A stretch of 64,000 nucleotides of DNA from Pseudomonas helleri (GCF_001043025.1 NZ_JYLD01000009.1:186001-250000); one strand, 5' to 3'; counted from the stretch's first letter, positions 51,762-60,849 are shown. Program-made: numbers and translations. The notes: generated by a model from the letters alone, not told the origin.

Positions 51762-52733
51762 TCAGGATGCAACAGGACGAGCCATTCGCCGACTGGCGCC
51801 GGGTGGCTGGCCGGTGATGCGCTTAAAGGCACGACTGAAGGCCGCTTGAGAGGTGTAGCCCAGACGCTGCGCCACGGCCTCAATGGGCAGGCGCTCAAGA
51901 CTTAGCCATTGACTGGCGAGACGCATCCGCAGCTCCGTTGCATAGCGCAGCGGGGGGATGCCGATAGTCGCCTGGAAGCGTTCCGCGAAGACTGAGCGAG
52001 AGGTATTACAGTGCGCTGCCAGCTGCGCGACGGTCCAGTCGCGCGCGGGCTCCCGGTGCAAGGCCAGTAGCGCACTGGCCAGCCTGGGGTCGCGCAATGC
52101 GGCCACCAACCCTGAGGCGTTGCCGCAGGCGCACTCAACCCAGCCACGAACGATCATCGCCGCCACTACGTCAGCGAGGCGAGCGAGTATGCCTGCGAAG
52201 CCGATGCGCGCAGAGCGGACTTCGCGCTCCATGGAAGCAAGAATCGGCATAAGCCCAGGGTAACGTTGCCCCCTAGCATCAATCAGCATCAGATCTGGCA
52301 TCAGTCCGCCAAGGCCTTGCAAGCTTGTGAGTTCGAACTCCATGCAGGCACTGAAGATAATGCTACTGGGGCCGACATCGGCACCGGGGGACGCATCCAC
52401 GGCACAGATCGCGTCGCCAAGAGAGACCGCGTCGAAGCTGCTGATGTCTTGGGCGGGTACATCCTGGTTTGAGAACAGTTGATGGGCTTCACCCTGGGCG
52501 ATGAATACGGCGTTGCCGGCCGACAACTCGTACACAGTGCCGTCCTCCGTACGCAGGGCGGCGGTACCCACGGCGAGGAAGTGGAAGTAGGCGTGCCCTG
52601 GTTTGGCAGCAAAACCCAGCCCGAATGAGGGACCGGCCTGGATGCGATGGTACTTGACGCCCCGCAGGCGCATGCCGCGCAACAGCTCGTTGATAAGGTC
52701 GGACGATAAGACGAACTGATCCTGGGATGTCAT
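51762..52733 (-). CDS. AraC-family transcriptional regulator with cupin domain
   Basis: 323 residues. The N-terminal half is a cupin-type sensing domain (GNAVFIAQGEAHQLFSNQDV). The C-terminal half has two AraC helix-turn-helix motifs: WTVAQLAAHCNTSRSVFAERFQATIG and PIEAVAQRLGYTSQAAFSRAFKRITG, ending with QPPGASRR. The start is uncertain: the ATG at 52733 gives MTSQDQFVLSS, while ATGs at 52778 and 52790 would add up to 19 residues. It is divergent from the MFS gene at 52833 and probably controls it. Confidence 0.88.
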   Translation of the reverse strand: MTSQDQFVLSSDLINELLRGMRLRGVKYHRIQAGPSFGLGFAAKPGHAYFHFLAVGTAALRTEDGTVYELSAGNAVFIAQGEAHQLFSNQDVPAQDISSFDAVSLGDAICAVDASPGADVGPSSIIFSACMEFELTSLQGLGGLMPDLMLIDARGQRYPGLMPILASMEREVRSARIGFAGILARLADVVAAMIVRGWVECACGNASGLVAALRDPRLASALLALHREPARDWTVAQLAAHCNTSRSVFAERFQATIGIPPLRYATELRMRLASQWLSLERLPIEAVAQRLGYTSQAAFSRAFKRITGQPPGASRRMARPVAS

Positions 52734-52832
52734 GTCGGGGTTTCGGTCAAAAACTAAAGATTTTGCATCATAGAACATCCTTACCTGCATCCATAGACTT
52801 CTGGTTGAGATAACTTCCAGAGGTATTGCGTG

Positions 52833-54083
52833 ATGAGTAATGGGGTGTGTGACGTTGTAACTGATGCGCGCGTTGGCAACGAAGCTGATTTAGAGCCCGC
52901 GACACCGGCATGGATGGCGGTATTTTCGCTGGCGATGGGCGTGTTTGGATTGTTGACCGCGGAGTACCTTCCGGCCAGCTTGCTGACGCCGATGGCCGCT
53001 GAACTGGGGGTGTCGGAAGCCTTGGCCGGGCAGGCGGTGACCGTGACGGCAGTCGCGGCGCTGTTCTCAGGGTTACTGCTGCCCGGCTTGACGCGAGGGA
53101 TCGACCGGCGAGTGGTATTGCTGGGCTTTTCCGTGCTGATGATTGCCTCCAACTTGCTGGTGGCTTTCTCTTCCAGCTTGATGGTGCTGCTGATCATGCG
53201 GATTTTGCTGGGTATCGCACTGGGCGGTTTCTGGAGCATGGCGGCGGCCGTGGCGATGCGCCTGGTGCCGACGACGCTGCTGCCGCGGGCCCTGTCGATT
53301 ATTTTCAGCGGTATTGCAGTGGGTACGGTGGTCGCGGTGCCGCTCGGCAGTTATTTGGGCGGGCTGTATGGCTGGCGCAGCGCGTTTGTGGCGGCCGCCG
53401 CCGTAGGGGTAGTCACGCTGGTTTTCCAGCTTTTCACCCTGCCACCTCTGGCTCCGCGCAGACCTGCGCGCTTAAGAACGGTGCTTGAAGTGCTGCTGCG
53501 TCCGGGCATTGCCGTGGGTATGTTGGCTTGCGTGCTGGTGCATACAGGGCACTTCGCGTTGTTCACCTACATCCGGCCGTTTCTGGAAAGCACATCCGGC
53601 GTGGGGGCTGAAGGATTGGCGCTGATGCTGCTGGGGTTCGGCGCGGCTAACTTCGTCGGCACGCTGTTGGCAGGCTGGCTGCTTGAAAAAAGCCCGCGCG
53701 GGACGATGGTGCTGATGCCTGCGCTGGTCGGCGTTACAGCTTTAGCCTTGGTATGGCTGCCTGCTTCTGTGCCGGGTCAGGTGGTGTTATTGGCACTCTG
53801 GGGCATGGCTTTTGGCGGTGTACCCGTAGCATGGTCAAACTGGGTAGCCCGGGCGGTGCCAGATCAGGCTGAAAGCGCGGGAGGCATGGTGGTGGCATCG
53901 GTTCAGTCGGCGATCGCTGCGGGTGCCGCTGCCGGGGGCGCCATGTTCAGTTTCAGTGGCATCGACGGTGTTTTTGTCGCCGCCGGTATTCTGATGCTGT
54001 TGGCAGCCCTGTTGATCGGGATGCGGGTCAAGGTCCAAGCGCCAGGGCACGGCGCAGGAGAAAGTCCGGGCCTGCATCTTTAA
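52833..54083 (+). CDS. MFS transporter, DHA1 family (sugar-efflux/AraJ-like)
   Basis: 416 residues, 12 helices. WMAVFSLAMGVFGLLTAEYLPASLLTPMAAELGVSEA and the helix-3 loop LTRGIDRRVVLLGFSVLM are typical of the AraJ/SotB/NepI branch of DHA1 exporters. It probably expels a sugar-like or drug-like compound under control of the divergent AraC regulator. AGAGG precedes the ATG at 52833; a GTG three bases earlier is in frame. Confidence 0.86.
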   Translation: MSNGVCDVVTDARVGNEADLEPATPAWMAVFSLAMGVFGLLTAEYLPASLLTPMAAELGVSEALAGQAVTVTAVAALFSGLLLPGLTRGIDRRVVLLGFSVLMIASNLLVAFSSSLMVLLIMRILLGIALGGFWSMAAAVAMRLVPTTLLPRALSIIFSGIAVGTVVAVPLGSYLGGLYGWRSAFVAAAAVGVVTLVFQLFTLPPLAPRRPARLRTVLEVLLRPGIAVGMLACVLVHTGHFALFTYIRPFLESTSGVGAEGLALMLLGFGAANFVGTLLAGWLLEKSPRGTMVLMPALVGVTALALVWLPASVPGQVVLLALWGMAFGGVPVAWSNWVARAVPDQAESAGGMVVASVQSAIAAGAAAGGAMFSFSGIDGVFVAAGILMLLAALLIGMRVKVQAPGHGAGESPGLHL

Positions 54084-54135
54084 CCCGATCGGGCGGCCAT
54101 GAAGGCACACTCGCCCCCTCCCTTTTCTGAAATTA

Positions 54136-54150
54136 ATGAGAAATGCTCAT
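54136..54150. promoter_or_regulatory. LysR box ATGAG-N5-CTCAT before the aldo/keto-reductase operon
   Basis: ATGAG-AAATG-CTCAT, a 5-bp inverted repeat with a T-N11-A core, about 80 bp upstream of the first gene. The same arms recur directly before the LysR gene at 58748-58762. Confidence 0.65.
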
Positions 54151-54229
54151 AAACCCTTGCCGATTTAACCGTCTAGTCCCCACTCGCTAGGTCACCTACT
54201 GTTCTCCCAACGCCAAATGGGAGATCCAC

Positions 54230-55219
54230 ATGCACAAGCGCTCACTCGGAACAAGTTCACTCGAAGTGTCAGCCCTGGGCTTGGGTTGCATGGGCTTGAG
54301 CCATGGCTACGGCCCGGCGACTGACACACAACAAGCCGTTGCGCTGATTCGTTCGGCGGTTGAGCGAGGCGTCACGTTCTTCGATACCGCCGAGGTTTAC
54401 GGCCCTTACCTGAACGAGCAAGTGGTAGGCGAAGCCTTGGCACCGGTGCGCGATCAAGTGGTCATCGCCACCAAGTTCGGCTTCACCTTCGGCGACGACA
54501 ATAAGCAGCAGATTCTCAACAGCCGCCCCGAGCACATTCGGGTCGCGGTTGAGGGGTCGCTGCGTCGACTGAAGACCGATTACATCGATCTGCTTTACCA
54601 GCACCGCGTCGACCCGGACGTGCCGATCGAGGACGTCGCCGGGGCGGTAAAGGACTTGATTGCTGAAGGCAAGGTCAAGCACTTCGGCCTGTCGGAAGCC
54701 AGGGCGCAGACCATTCGCCGGGCGCACGCGGTACAGCCGGTCACCGCACTGCAAAGCGAATACTCGTTGTGGTGGCGCGAGCCTGAAAAAGAGATTCTGC
54801 CGACGCTGTGGGAGTTGGGCATCGGCTTCGTACCGTTCAGCCCATTGGGCAGAGGTTTTCTGACCGGCACGGTGTCGGCACAGACCACGTACGGCAGCGA
54901 CGATTTTCGCAGCATCGTCCCGCGTTTCAGCCCGTCGGCACTGCAAGCCAATCAGGGCCTGGTGGTGCTGATCCGTCAGATTGCTGCGCAAAAGCAAGCG
55001 ACCCCGGCACAAATCGCGCTGGCCTGGCTGCTTGCGCAGGCGCCGTGGATTGTGCCGATTCCGGGGACAACCAAACTGTCGCGCCTGGAAGAAAATCTCG
55101 GCGGCGCAGACATCACGCTTGATGCCAGCGAACTGAATGCCATTGATAGCGCATTGGCGCAGATCCGCATTGAAGGCGAGCGTTATCCAGAGGCCCTTAA
55201 GGCGCGTGTCGGTCGATGA
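54230..55219 (+). CDS. aldo/keto reductase (AKR13/YakC-like)
   Basis: 329 residues, TIM-barrel NADPH enzyme. The tetrad is visible: Asp and Tyr in FFDTAEVYGPYLNEQ, Lys in VIATKFGF and His in LLYQHRVD; IPGTTKLSRLEENLG near the end binds NADPH. It is the first gene of an operon with a flavodoxin, a second reductase, a cupin and a hydrolase. GGGAG precedes the ATG. It shares much sequence with 55831-56823, so the two are tandem paralogues. Substrate unknown. Confidence 0.9.
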   Translation: MHKRSLGTSSLEVSALGLGCMGLSHGYGPATDTQQAVALIRSAVERGVTFFDTAEVYGPYLNEQVVGEALAPVRDQVVIATKFGFTFGDDNKQQILNSRPEHIRVAVEGSLRRLKTDYIDLLYQHRVDPDVPIEDVAGAVKDLIAEGKVKHFGLSEARAQTIRRAHAVQPVTALQSEYSLWWREPEKEILPTLWELGIGFVPFSPLGRGFLTGTVSAQTTYGSDDFRSIVPRFSPSALQANQGLVVLIRQIAAQKQATPAQIALAWLLAQAPWIVPIPGTTKLSRLEENLGGADITLDASELNAIDSALAQIRIEGERYPEALKARVGR

Positions 55220-55806
55220 GCACCGATCACGATCCGCTGCGGCGTACGGTAATCGCCGCACTGGCCAGCGCCCCGCTGCTGTCGCTTGCCGACACGCAAG
55301 ATGCCAGTGCAACGCCGCGTTCAGGCTCACGGATTCTGGTCGCGTATTTCTCGCGCTCGGGTAATACACGTGTAGTCGCCGGGCTGATCCAGCGTGGACT
55401 GGGTGCCGATCTCTTCGAGATTCGCCCGGCCCACGCCTACCCCGAGGACTATCTGCAAACCGTGGAGCAGGCACGTCAGGAGCGTGACAGCGGCTTCGAA
55501 CCCGAGCTGCACAACAAGGTTCACGCCCTCAGCGACTACGACACGGTCTATCTGGGCTTTCCGATTTGGGGTGAAACCGCCCCGCCGGTCGTGCGTGCCT
55601 TCCTCAGCGCCCACGACCTGACCGGCAAGACCCTTATCCCCTTCAACACCCATGGCGGGTATGGCTTGGGTAACAGCCGCAGCGTGCTCGTAAAACACGC
55701 GCCGAAGGCTAAGGTAGTGGAAGGTTTTGTGATGGAGGGCGAGCAGGAACGCAAGACCATGGAACGCGTGAACGGCTGGCTGAACGATCATCCTCTCGCG
55801 CGTTAA
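55216..55806 (+). CDS. flavodoxin-family protein with an export-signal-like N terminus
   Basis: 196 residues. The core (residues about 36-190) has the FMN-binding loop VAYFSRSGNTRVVAG, YLGFPIWGETAPPVVRAFL and the later loop FNTHGGYGLGNS, as in flavodoxin_4 proteins. The N terminus has PLRRTVIAALASAPLLSLADT, an Arg pair before a hydrophobic stretch, which looks like a Tat signal although it departs from the consensus. Its ATG overlaps the stop of the aldo/keto reductase gene in ATGA. It may pass electrons in the periplasm; the partner is not known. Confidence 0.82.
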   Translation: MSTDHDPLRRTVIAALASAPLLSLADTQDASATPRSGSRILVAYFSRSGNTRVVAGLIQRGLGADLFEIRPAHAYPEDYLQTVEQARQERDSGFEPELHNKVHALSDYDTVYLGFPIWGETAPPVVRAFLSAHDLTGKTLIPFNTHGGYGLGNSRSVLVKHAPKAKVVEGFVMEGEQERKTMERVNGWLNDHPLAR

Positions 55807-55830
55807 CTGAGTTCTGTACGGAGTGACACC

Positions 55831-56823
55831 ATGAAAATCCGCACGTTGGGCAATGGCCTGGAAGTGTCCGCACTGGGCCTGGGTTGCATGAGCATGACCT
55901 CGGCCTATGGCCCGGCTGCCGACAAAGCCAGCATGATCAAGTTGATTCGTTCGGCTCACGAACAAGGCATCACTTTGTTCGACACTGCTGAAGCGTATGG
56001 CCCGTTCGCCAATGAAGAACTGCTGGGCGAGGCCTTGCAGCCGATCCGCGAGCAGGTGGTCATCGCCACCAAGTTCGGCTTCGATATCGACCTGACCACT
56101 GGCGTGCGTGGCAGCGGTACCAACAGCCGCCCGGAACATATCCGCGCCGTGGCCGAGGCGTCGTTGAAGCGTTTACGCACCGATCACATCGACCTGTTCT
56201 ATCAGCATCGCGTTGATCCGCAGGTGCCCATCGAAGACGTCGCCGGCACCCTTAAAGATCTGATCGCCGAGGGCAAGGTCAAGCATTTCGGCCTGTCTGA
56301 AGCGGGCGTGCAGACCATTCGCCGGGCGCACGCTGTGCAACCGGTTACGGCAGTGCAGAGCGAATACTCACTGTTCTGGCGCGGCCCGGAATTGGAACTG
56401 CTGGCAGTGCTCGAAGAGCTGGGTATCGGGTTCGTGCCGTTCAGCCCGCTGGGCGCGGGTTTTCTCACCGGTCAGATTGATGAGCACACGCAGTTCGACG
56501 CCAGCGATTTCCGCAATTTTGTACCGCGCTTTTCACCGCAAGCGCGCAAGGCCAACCTGGCTTTGGTCGATGTGGTGAAAGCCGTCGCGCAACGCAAACA
56601 CGCCACCCCGGCGCAAGTGGCGCTGGCCTGGTTGCTCGCCCAAAAACCATGGATTGTGCCGATCCCGGGCACGACCAAACCCCATCGGCTGGAAGAGAAC
56701 CTGGGCGCAGTCGACCTGCAATTGACCGGTGACGATTTGAGCGAGATCAACGAGCAAATGGCGCAGATTCACGTGCACGGCGACCGCCTGCCGGAATCGG
56801 CACTGAAGATGACCGGACTCTGA
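55831..56823 (+). CDS. aldo/keto reductase, tandem paralogue
   Basis: 330 residues. Motifs match 54230-55219 nearly one for one: FDTAEAYGPFANEELLGEAL, VIATKFGF, FYQHRVDPQVP, IPGTTKPHRLEENLG. It follows the flavodoxin gene by 24 bp. The two reductases probably arose by local duplication with the flavodoxin gene caught between them. GAGTGACACC precedes the ATG, a weak ribosome site, so coupling to the upstream genes is likely. Confidence 0.9.
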   Translation: MKIRTLGNGLEVSALGLGCMSMTSAYGPAADKASMIKLIRSAHEQGITLFDTAEAYGPFANEELLGEALQPIREQVVIATKFGFDIDLTTGVRGSGTNSRPEHIRAVAEASLKRLRTDHIDLFYQHRVDPQVPIEDVAGTLKDLIAEGKVKHFGLSEAGVQTIRRAHAVQPVTAVQSEYSLFWRGPELELLAVLEELGIGFVPFSPLGAGFLTGQIDEHTQFDASDFRNFVPRFSPQARKANLALVDVVKAVAQRKHATPAQVALAWLLAQKPWIVPIPGTTKPHRLEENLGAVDLQLTGDDLSEINEQMAQIHVHGDRLPESALKMTGL

Positions 56824-56834
56824 GCCTGCCCGAC

Positions 56835-56856
56835 GCGGCGCTGTATTGGGCGCCGC
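56835..56856. terminator. hairpin GCGGCGC-N8-GCGCCGC
   Basis: A 7-bp GC stem with CTTTC after it, between the second aldo/keto reductase and the cupin gene. The T tract is short, so it may attenuate or mark an mRNA processing site rather than fully end transcription. Confidence 0.4.
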
Positions 56857-56883
56857 TTTCACTGTATGACCGGAGTTGATCCG

Positions 56884-57351
56884 ATGAATCGATTGATCGC
56901 CCCCCTCGTTGCGTTGTCACTGATGACGGCAGAAACCCAAGCCGCCAGCGAAATCCGCATTACGCCGAACGGCTCGCAGCCTTCGGTTAAGGGCGCGGCG
57001 CAAAACTTTACGGGCACCGTACGCGTTGATGGCCTGTTCAAAGGCGATGCGCCAGCGCGCATTGGCGGCGCCACGGTGACCTTCGAGCCCGGCGCACGCA
57101 CGGCGTGGCACACCCATCCGCTGGGGCAAACGCTGATCGTCATCGCAGGCGTCGGCTACGTGCAACAAGAGGGTGGCCCGCGACAGGAAATCCGACCGGG
57201 CGACACTGTCTGGATTCCACCGCACACCCGCCACTGGCATGGCGCTACACCCAGCAACGGCATGACCCACATCGCCATTGCAGAAGCCGAGGACGGCAAG
57301 ACCGTCACCTGGGCAGAGCAGGTCTCGGAGGCGCAATACGCCGGCCATTGA
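56884..57351 (+). CDS. exported cupin-domain protein
   Basis: 155 residues. Signal peptide MNRLIAPLVALSLMTAETQAAS, then one cupin barrel with the metal ligands in GARTAWHTHPLGQTLIV (His-x-His) and PPHTRHWHGATPSNG. It resembles the cupin that is usually joined or linked to a carboxymuconolactone-decarboxylase domain, called mandelonitrile-lyase-like in some annotations. Here that domain follows only as a broken remnant. The ATG at 56884 has GGAG 10 bp upstream; an in-frame ATG at 56866 would add six residues. Confidence 0.85.
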   Translation: MNRLIAPLVALSLMTAETQAASEIRITPNGSQPSVKGAAQNFTGTVRVDGLFKGDAPARIGGATVTFEPGARTAWHTHPLGQTLIVIAGVGYVQQEGGPRQEIRPGDTVWIPPHTRHWHGATPSNGMTHIAIAEAEDGKTVTWAEQVSEAQYAGH

Positions 57352-57612
57352 GCTAACGATTCCACTGATCGCCGCATTTATGGCGACCGGCGACATGCCT
57401 GGCCTCAACACGGCACTCAACCAGGGACTCAATGCCGGTTTGAGCATCAGCGAAACCCGCGAAATTCTGGTGCAGCTCTACGCCTATGTCGGCTTAGCGC
57501 GGCACAGTTGCGCCAAGTCACCGAGTTGCTGAAAAAGCAGGGCGATACACAGACGGCCGAGCGAGCCCACGCAGCGCTGACCCAAACACTTTCGCAACTG
57601 CCGCCCTTTTAA
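57344..57612 (+). pseudogene. carboxymuconolactone-decarboxylase remnant, frameshifted
   Basis: The frame reads IPLIAAFMATGDMPGLNTAL NQGLNAGLSISETREILVQLYAYVG, a clear CMD segment. It then shifts at about 57490-57510, where intact relatives have a short FPRSLN-type stretch. Past the shift another frame continues AQLRQVTELLKKQGDTQTAE to a TAA at 57610. There is no start and the N-terminal half is missing, so the gene is dead. It overlaps the stop of the cupin gene, which suggests a deletion joined the two. Confidence 0.75.
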
Positions 57613-57629
57613 TTGCTCAGGAGCTTCAG

Positions 57630-58682
57630 ATGAAAAACATGCTTAAAGCCACGTTCATGTCGGCACTGGTCGGCCTCTCGGCGGGCGAAGCCTTGGCCGC
57701 CGACTACCAAAAGAACCCGTTCACCCTCGCCTATGATGGCGCGATCAGCACCAACGAACCGGGCAAGGTCAACATCCATCCGGTCAGCTACAAGCTCAAT
57801 GGTCTGGACATCGCCGCCAACGTCTACACCCCGGCTGGCTATGACGCCAAGAAGACTTACCCGGCCGTGGTCGTTGCACACCCCAATGGCGGCGTGAAAG
57901 AACAAGTCGCCGGTCTGTATGCCCAACGCCTGGCCGAACAGGGCTACATCACCATCACTGCCGATGCGGCGTATCAGGGCGCCAGCGGTGGTCAGCCGCG
58001 CAGCATCGATAAACCGGCGTACCGTATCGAAGACATTCACGGCATGGCCGACTTTATCAGCCAGTTTGCCGGCGTTGATGGCAAGCGTCTGGGGCTGCTC
58101 GGGATCTGTGGCGGCGGTGGTTATTCGTTGGCGGCGGCGCAAACCGACAAACGCTTCAAATCGCTGGCAACGGTGAGCATGTTCAACTCGGGCCGGGTGC
58201 GCCGCAACGGCTACAACGACTCGCAAATGGACAGCATCCAGCAACGCCTGCAACAAGCGTCAGCTGCCCGCGCGCAAGAAGCGGCTGGCGGCGAAGTGCT
58301 GTATTCGGGCGATGCCAACCTCACCGAAGAGCAAATTGCCAAACTGCCCTTCGAGCTGTATCGCCAAGGTTATGAGTACTACTGGAAGACCCACGCGCAC
58401 CCGAACTCGACCTTCAAATACACCACCAGCAGCCTGATCGACTTGATGCGTTTCGACGCCACTGACCATATCGAGCTGATCAACCAGCCGTTGCTGATGA
58501 TCGCCGGGAGCAAAGCCGACAGCCTGTACATGACGCAAGATGCCTTCTCCAAAGCCACCGGCACCACCGACAAGGAACTGTTTATGCTCGACGGCGCCAC
58601 ACACATCGAAACCTATTGGGTGCCGCGTTATGTCGATGCCGCGATTGGCAAACTGAACGCGTTTTACGCCCGCACCTTGTAA
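57630..58682 (+). CDS. exported alpha/beta hydrolase with Cys nucleophile (dienelactone-hydrolase-like)
   Basis: 350 residues. A signal peptide ends near GEALAAD. The fold shows YPAVVVAHPNGGVKEQVAGL (oxyanion region) and the nucleophile elbow GICGGGGY, where Cys160 replaces the usual Ser; ATDHIELINQPLLMIAG and LDGATHIETYW place the acid and His. Cys at this position is typical of dienelactone hydrolases and YcjY-like proteins. CAGGAGC precedes the ATG. It is the last gene of the operon before the LysR gene. Confidence 0.85.
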   Translation: MKNMLKATFMSALVGLSAGEALAADYQKNPFTLAYDGAISTNEPGKVNIHPVSYKLNGLDIAANVYTPAGYDAKKTYPAVVVAHPNGGVKEQVAGLYAQRLAEQGYITITADAAYQGASGGQPRSIDKPAYRIEDIHGMADFISQFAGVDGKRLGLLGICGGGGYSLAAAQTDKRFKSLATVSMFNSGRVRRNGYNDSQMDSIQQRLQQASAARAQEAAGGEVLYSGDANLTEEQIAKLPFELYRQGYEYYWKTHAHPNSTFKYTTSSLIDLMRFDATDHIELINQPLLMIAGSKADSLYMTQDAFSKATGTTDKELFMLDGATHIETYWVPRYVDAAIGKLNAFYARTL

Positions 58683-58747
58683 TCAACTCTCTTGGGGGTC
58701 GCGCATCGGTGTGCGACCTGCTTTTATGGATGAATCCCGCGCCCCTC

Positions 58748-58762
58748 ATGAGAGGTTCTCAT
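58748..58762. promoter_or_regulatory. LysR box ATGAG-N5-CTCAT before the LysR gene
   Basis: ATGAG-AGGTT-CTCAT ends 2 bp before the ATG of the LysR gene and covers its ribosome site GAGAGG. The arms match those at 54136-54150. Binding here should shut off the regulator's own synthesis. Confidence 0.65.
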
Positions 58763-58764
58763 CA

Positions 58765-59658
58765 ATGTCCCGCGCCAACCTTAACGACCTGCAAGCCTTC
58801 GTGATCATCACCCGCGAAGGCAGTTTCACCCGCGCAGCCGCCCAGCTTGGCGTCTCGCAGTCGGCGCTGAGCCACACCATGCGCGCACTGGAAAGCCGAT
58901 TGGGCGTGCGCTTGCTGACGCGCACCACGCGCAGTGTTTCACCGACCGAAGCGGGTCAGCGGCTGTATCAGTCGATGGCGCCGCGGTTCGATGAAATCGA
59001 ACTCGAACTGGCCGCGGTCAGCGAGTTTCGTGACACCCCGGCGGGCACTGTGCGGATTCAAGCGTCCGAACATGCCGCCAACAATATTCTGTGGCCCAAG
59101 CTTTCAAAGGTGCTGCCCAACTATCCGGACATCCATGTCGAAATTACCGTCGACTACGCGCTCTCCGACATCGTCGCGCAACGCTATGACGCCGGTGTTC
59201 GCCTGGGAGATCAGGTGGCCAAAGACATGATCGCAGTGCCGGTCGGGCCATCCTTGCGCATCGCCGTCGTGGGCTCACCCGAGTACTTCAAACAGCGGCC
59301 AATACCGAAGGTGCCCGGTGATCTGGCGGGACAAAATTGCATCAACCTGCGCCTGCCCACCCATGGCAGCCTGATGCAATGGGATTTTGAAAAGGATGGT
59401 CACGAACTGAAGGCCCGTGTCGAAGGGCAATGGACGTTCAACAGCAGCGTGCCGATCCTGCGGGCGGCCGTGGCGGGGTGTGGTTTGGGCTTTCTGCCGG
59501 AGGACATGGTGGCGAAGGAACTTGCCGACGGTAGCCTTGTGCGGGTACTGGAAGACTGGTGCCAACCCTTCGCCGGTTACCACCTCTACTACCCCAATCG
59601 CCGTGAACATTCATCGGCGTTCGGGGTTGTCGTTGAAGCATTACTTTACAAGCCTTGA
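58765..59658 (+). CDS. LysR-family transcriptional regulator of the AKR operon
   Basis: 297 residues. HTH region LNDLQAFVIITREGSFTRAAAQLGVSQSALSHTMRALESRLGVRLLTRTTRSVSPTEAG, then a substrate-binding domain of the CrgA/DmlR-like group. The ATG at 58765 follows GAGAGG; an in-frame start 54 bp upstream is unlikely. An identical box lies before this gene and before the first aldo/keto reductase, so it probably controls both. It is the only regulator near the operon. Confidence 0.9.
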   Translation: MSRANLNDLQAFVIITREGSFTRAAAQLGVSQSALSHTMRALESRLGVRLLTRTTRSVSPTEAGQRLYQSMAPRFDEIELELAAVSEFRDTPAGTVRIQASEHAANNILWPKLSKVLPNYPDIHVEITVDYALSDIVAQRYDAGVRLGDQVAKDMIAVPVGPSLRIAVVGSPEYFKQRPIPKVPGDLAGQNCINLRLPTHGSLMQWDFEKDGHELKARVEGQWTFNSSVPILRAAVAGCGLGFLPEDMVAKELADGSLVRVLEDWCQPFAGYHLYYPNRREHSSAFGVVVEALLYKP

Positions 59659-59734
59659 TGCATTGATAAATCGGCAGCGCTTCAACATGCCGCCCGGCAT
59701 CGACGGCACACTGTTTGAGGACACGTCAGCGGGC

Positions 59735-60805
59735 TTAGCCCCTGACCAGGTAATGTGAATTGACGAACGTTGCAGTGTGCTGCAAAGACTGACGTATCTC
59801 TGGCTTGGCTATTCCATGCCTGTTGGCAAATTGCTCGAGCGCTGTTGTATCGAAACGAGTGGTCTGAATAAAGTCCAAGGCTTCTGGCTGGGTATTCAAC
59901 ATCCGCGCGACGGGAGGGATACGCAGCATTAATTTCAGTAATCGCAGTGAAATAAAGTAGTTGGGAGACTTTATGCCCAAAGGGTGTGCCAACTGCTTCA
60001 AGAGTTCCCGCAAATCAGGCGTTTGGTCATCAAGCGCCAGTAGTTCCTGACCCGCCATGGCAGGATCAAAAGCACACGCCGCCACCAGCTCAACCAGGTA
60101 ATCCACGGTGACCAGTGGCAGCCAGTGCTTGGCGGTCCCCGGCACTGCCGTCAGTTTTCCCTGCACAAGGTTGCGTATCAGCTCCACTAGCGGCTGACCG
60201 TCAACGATATGCCCCGTGCGGCTGTGGCCACAGACCGTCGCGGGGTGGACAACGGTCATCTCCCCTCCCCTGGCGGCCATGACGTCTAAGGTCGCAAAAT
60301 GCGCTTCCAGCTTGCTCGCCTCGTAACCACCGACTTGCCGGTAGACGGCAGGCCAATTCGTGCGCTGCGGATAACGAGGATCAATACCGATGCGTTGCAG
60401 ATGTTCATGGTTTTTCAGCATGTAGCCGCCAATCATCACTAACCGGCTTTTTTGCTCAGCCGCCAACAGCGCAACGCGCTTTGCCCCTTCTACGTTCACC
60501 GCACGAGATTGCTCGATTGAAAGCCCCCAAGCGAAGTGAGCGCCCAAGTGGAACACGACGCTGGCGTGCCTTAGCACTTCGCGATCAGCAAGACTCAGCC
60601 CCAGAGTGTCCCGTTGCAGATCACCCGCTACGGCAAATACCCGGCTTGCACACCCGCCCAACGTATCGATTTGCTCGCGCAGTTCAGCCAGTCGCTCCGG
60701 GCGACGCATCAACACCCGAATGGTGTGACCTTGTGCACTCAGGTACGCCACTAAATGTTGACCGATAAAACCGGTCCCCCCCGTGACAAAGCACTCCACG
60801 CCCAT
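59735..60805 (-). CDS. NAD-dependent epimerase/dehydratase family protein
   Basis: 356 residues, extended SDR. The start MGVECFVTGGTGFIGQHLVAYLSAQGH has the cofactor Gly motif; YEASKLEAHFA gives the Tyr-x3-Lys pair; VVFHLGAHFAWGLSIEQSRAVNVEG is typical of the family. The ATG at 60805 follows AAGGAACAGGG. It is divergent from the MerR gene, and its promoter holds the inverted repeat GACCC-N7-GGGTC. It may reduce an aldehyde or ketone; the substrate is unknown. Confidence 0.85.
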   Translation of the reverse strand: MGVECFVTGGTGFIGQHLVAYLSAQGHTIRVLMRRPERLAELREQIDTLGGCASRVFAVAGDLQRDTLGLSLADREVLRHASVVFHLGAHFAWGLSIEQSRAVNVEGAKRVALLAAEQKSRLVMIGGYMLKNHEHLQRIGIDPRYPQRTNWPAVYRQVGGYEASKLEAHFATLDVMAARGGEMTVVHPATVCGHSRTGHIVDGQPLVELIRNLVQGKLTAVPGTAKHWLPLVTVDYLVELVAACAFDPAMAGQELLALDDQTPDLRELLKQLAHPLGIKSPNYFISLRLLKLMLRIPPVARMLNTQPEALDFIQTTRFDTTALEQFANRHGIAKPEIRQSLQHTATFVNSHYLVRG

Positions 60806-60849
60806 TTCCCTGTTCCTTGTTTGAGGTAAGGAGCCGAGCGTAAACTGTC

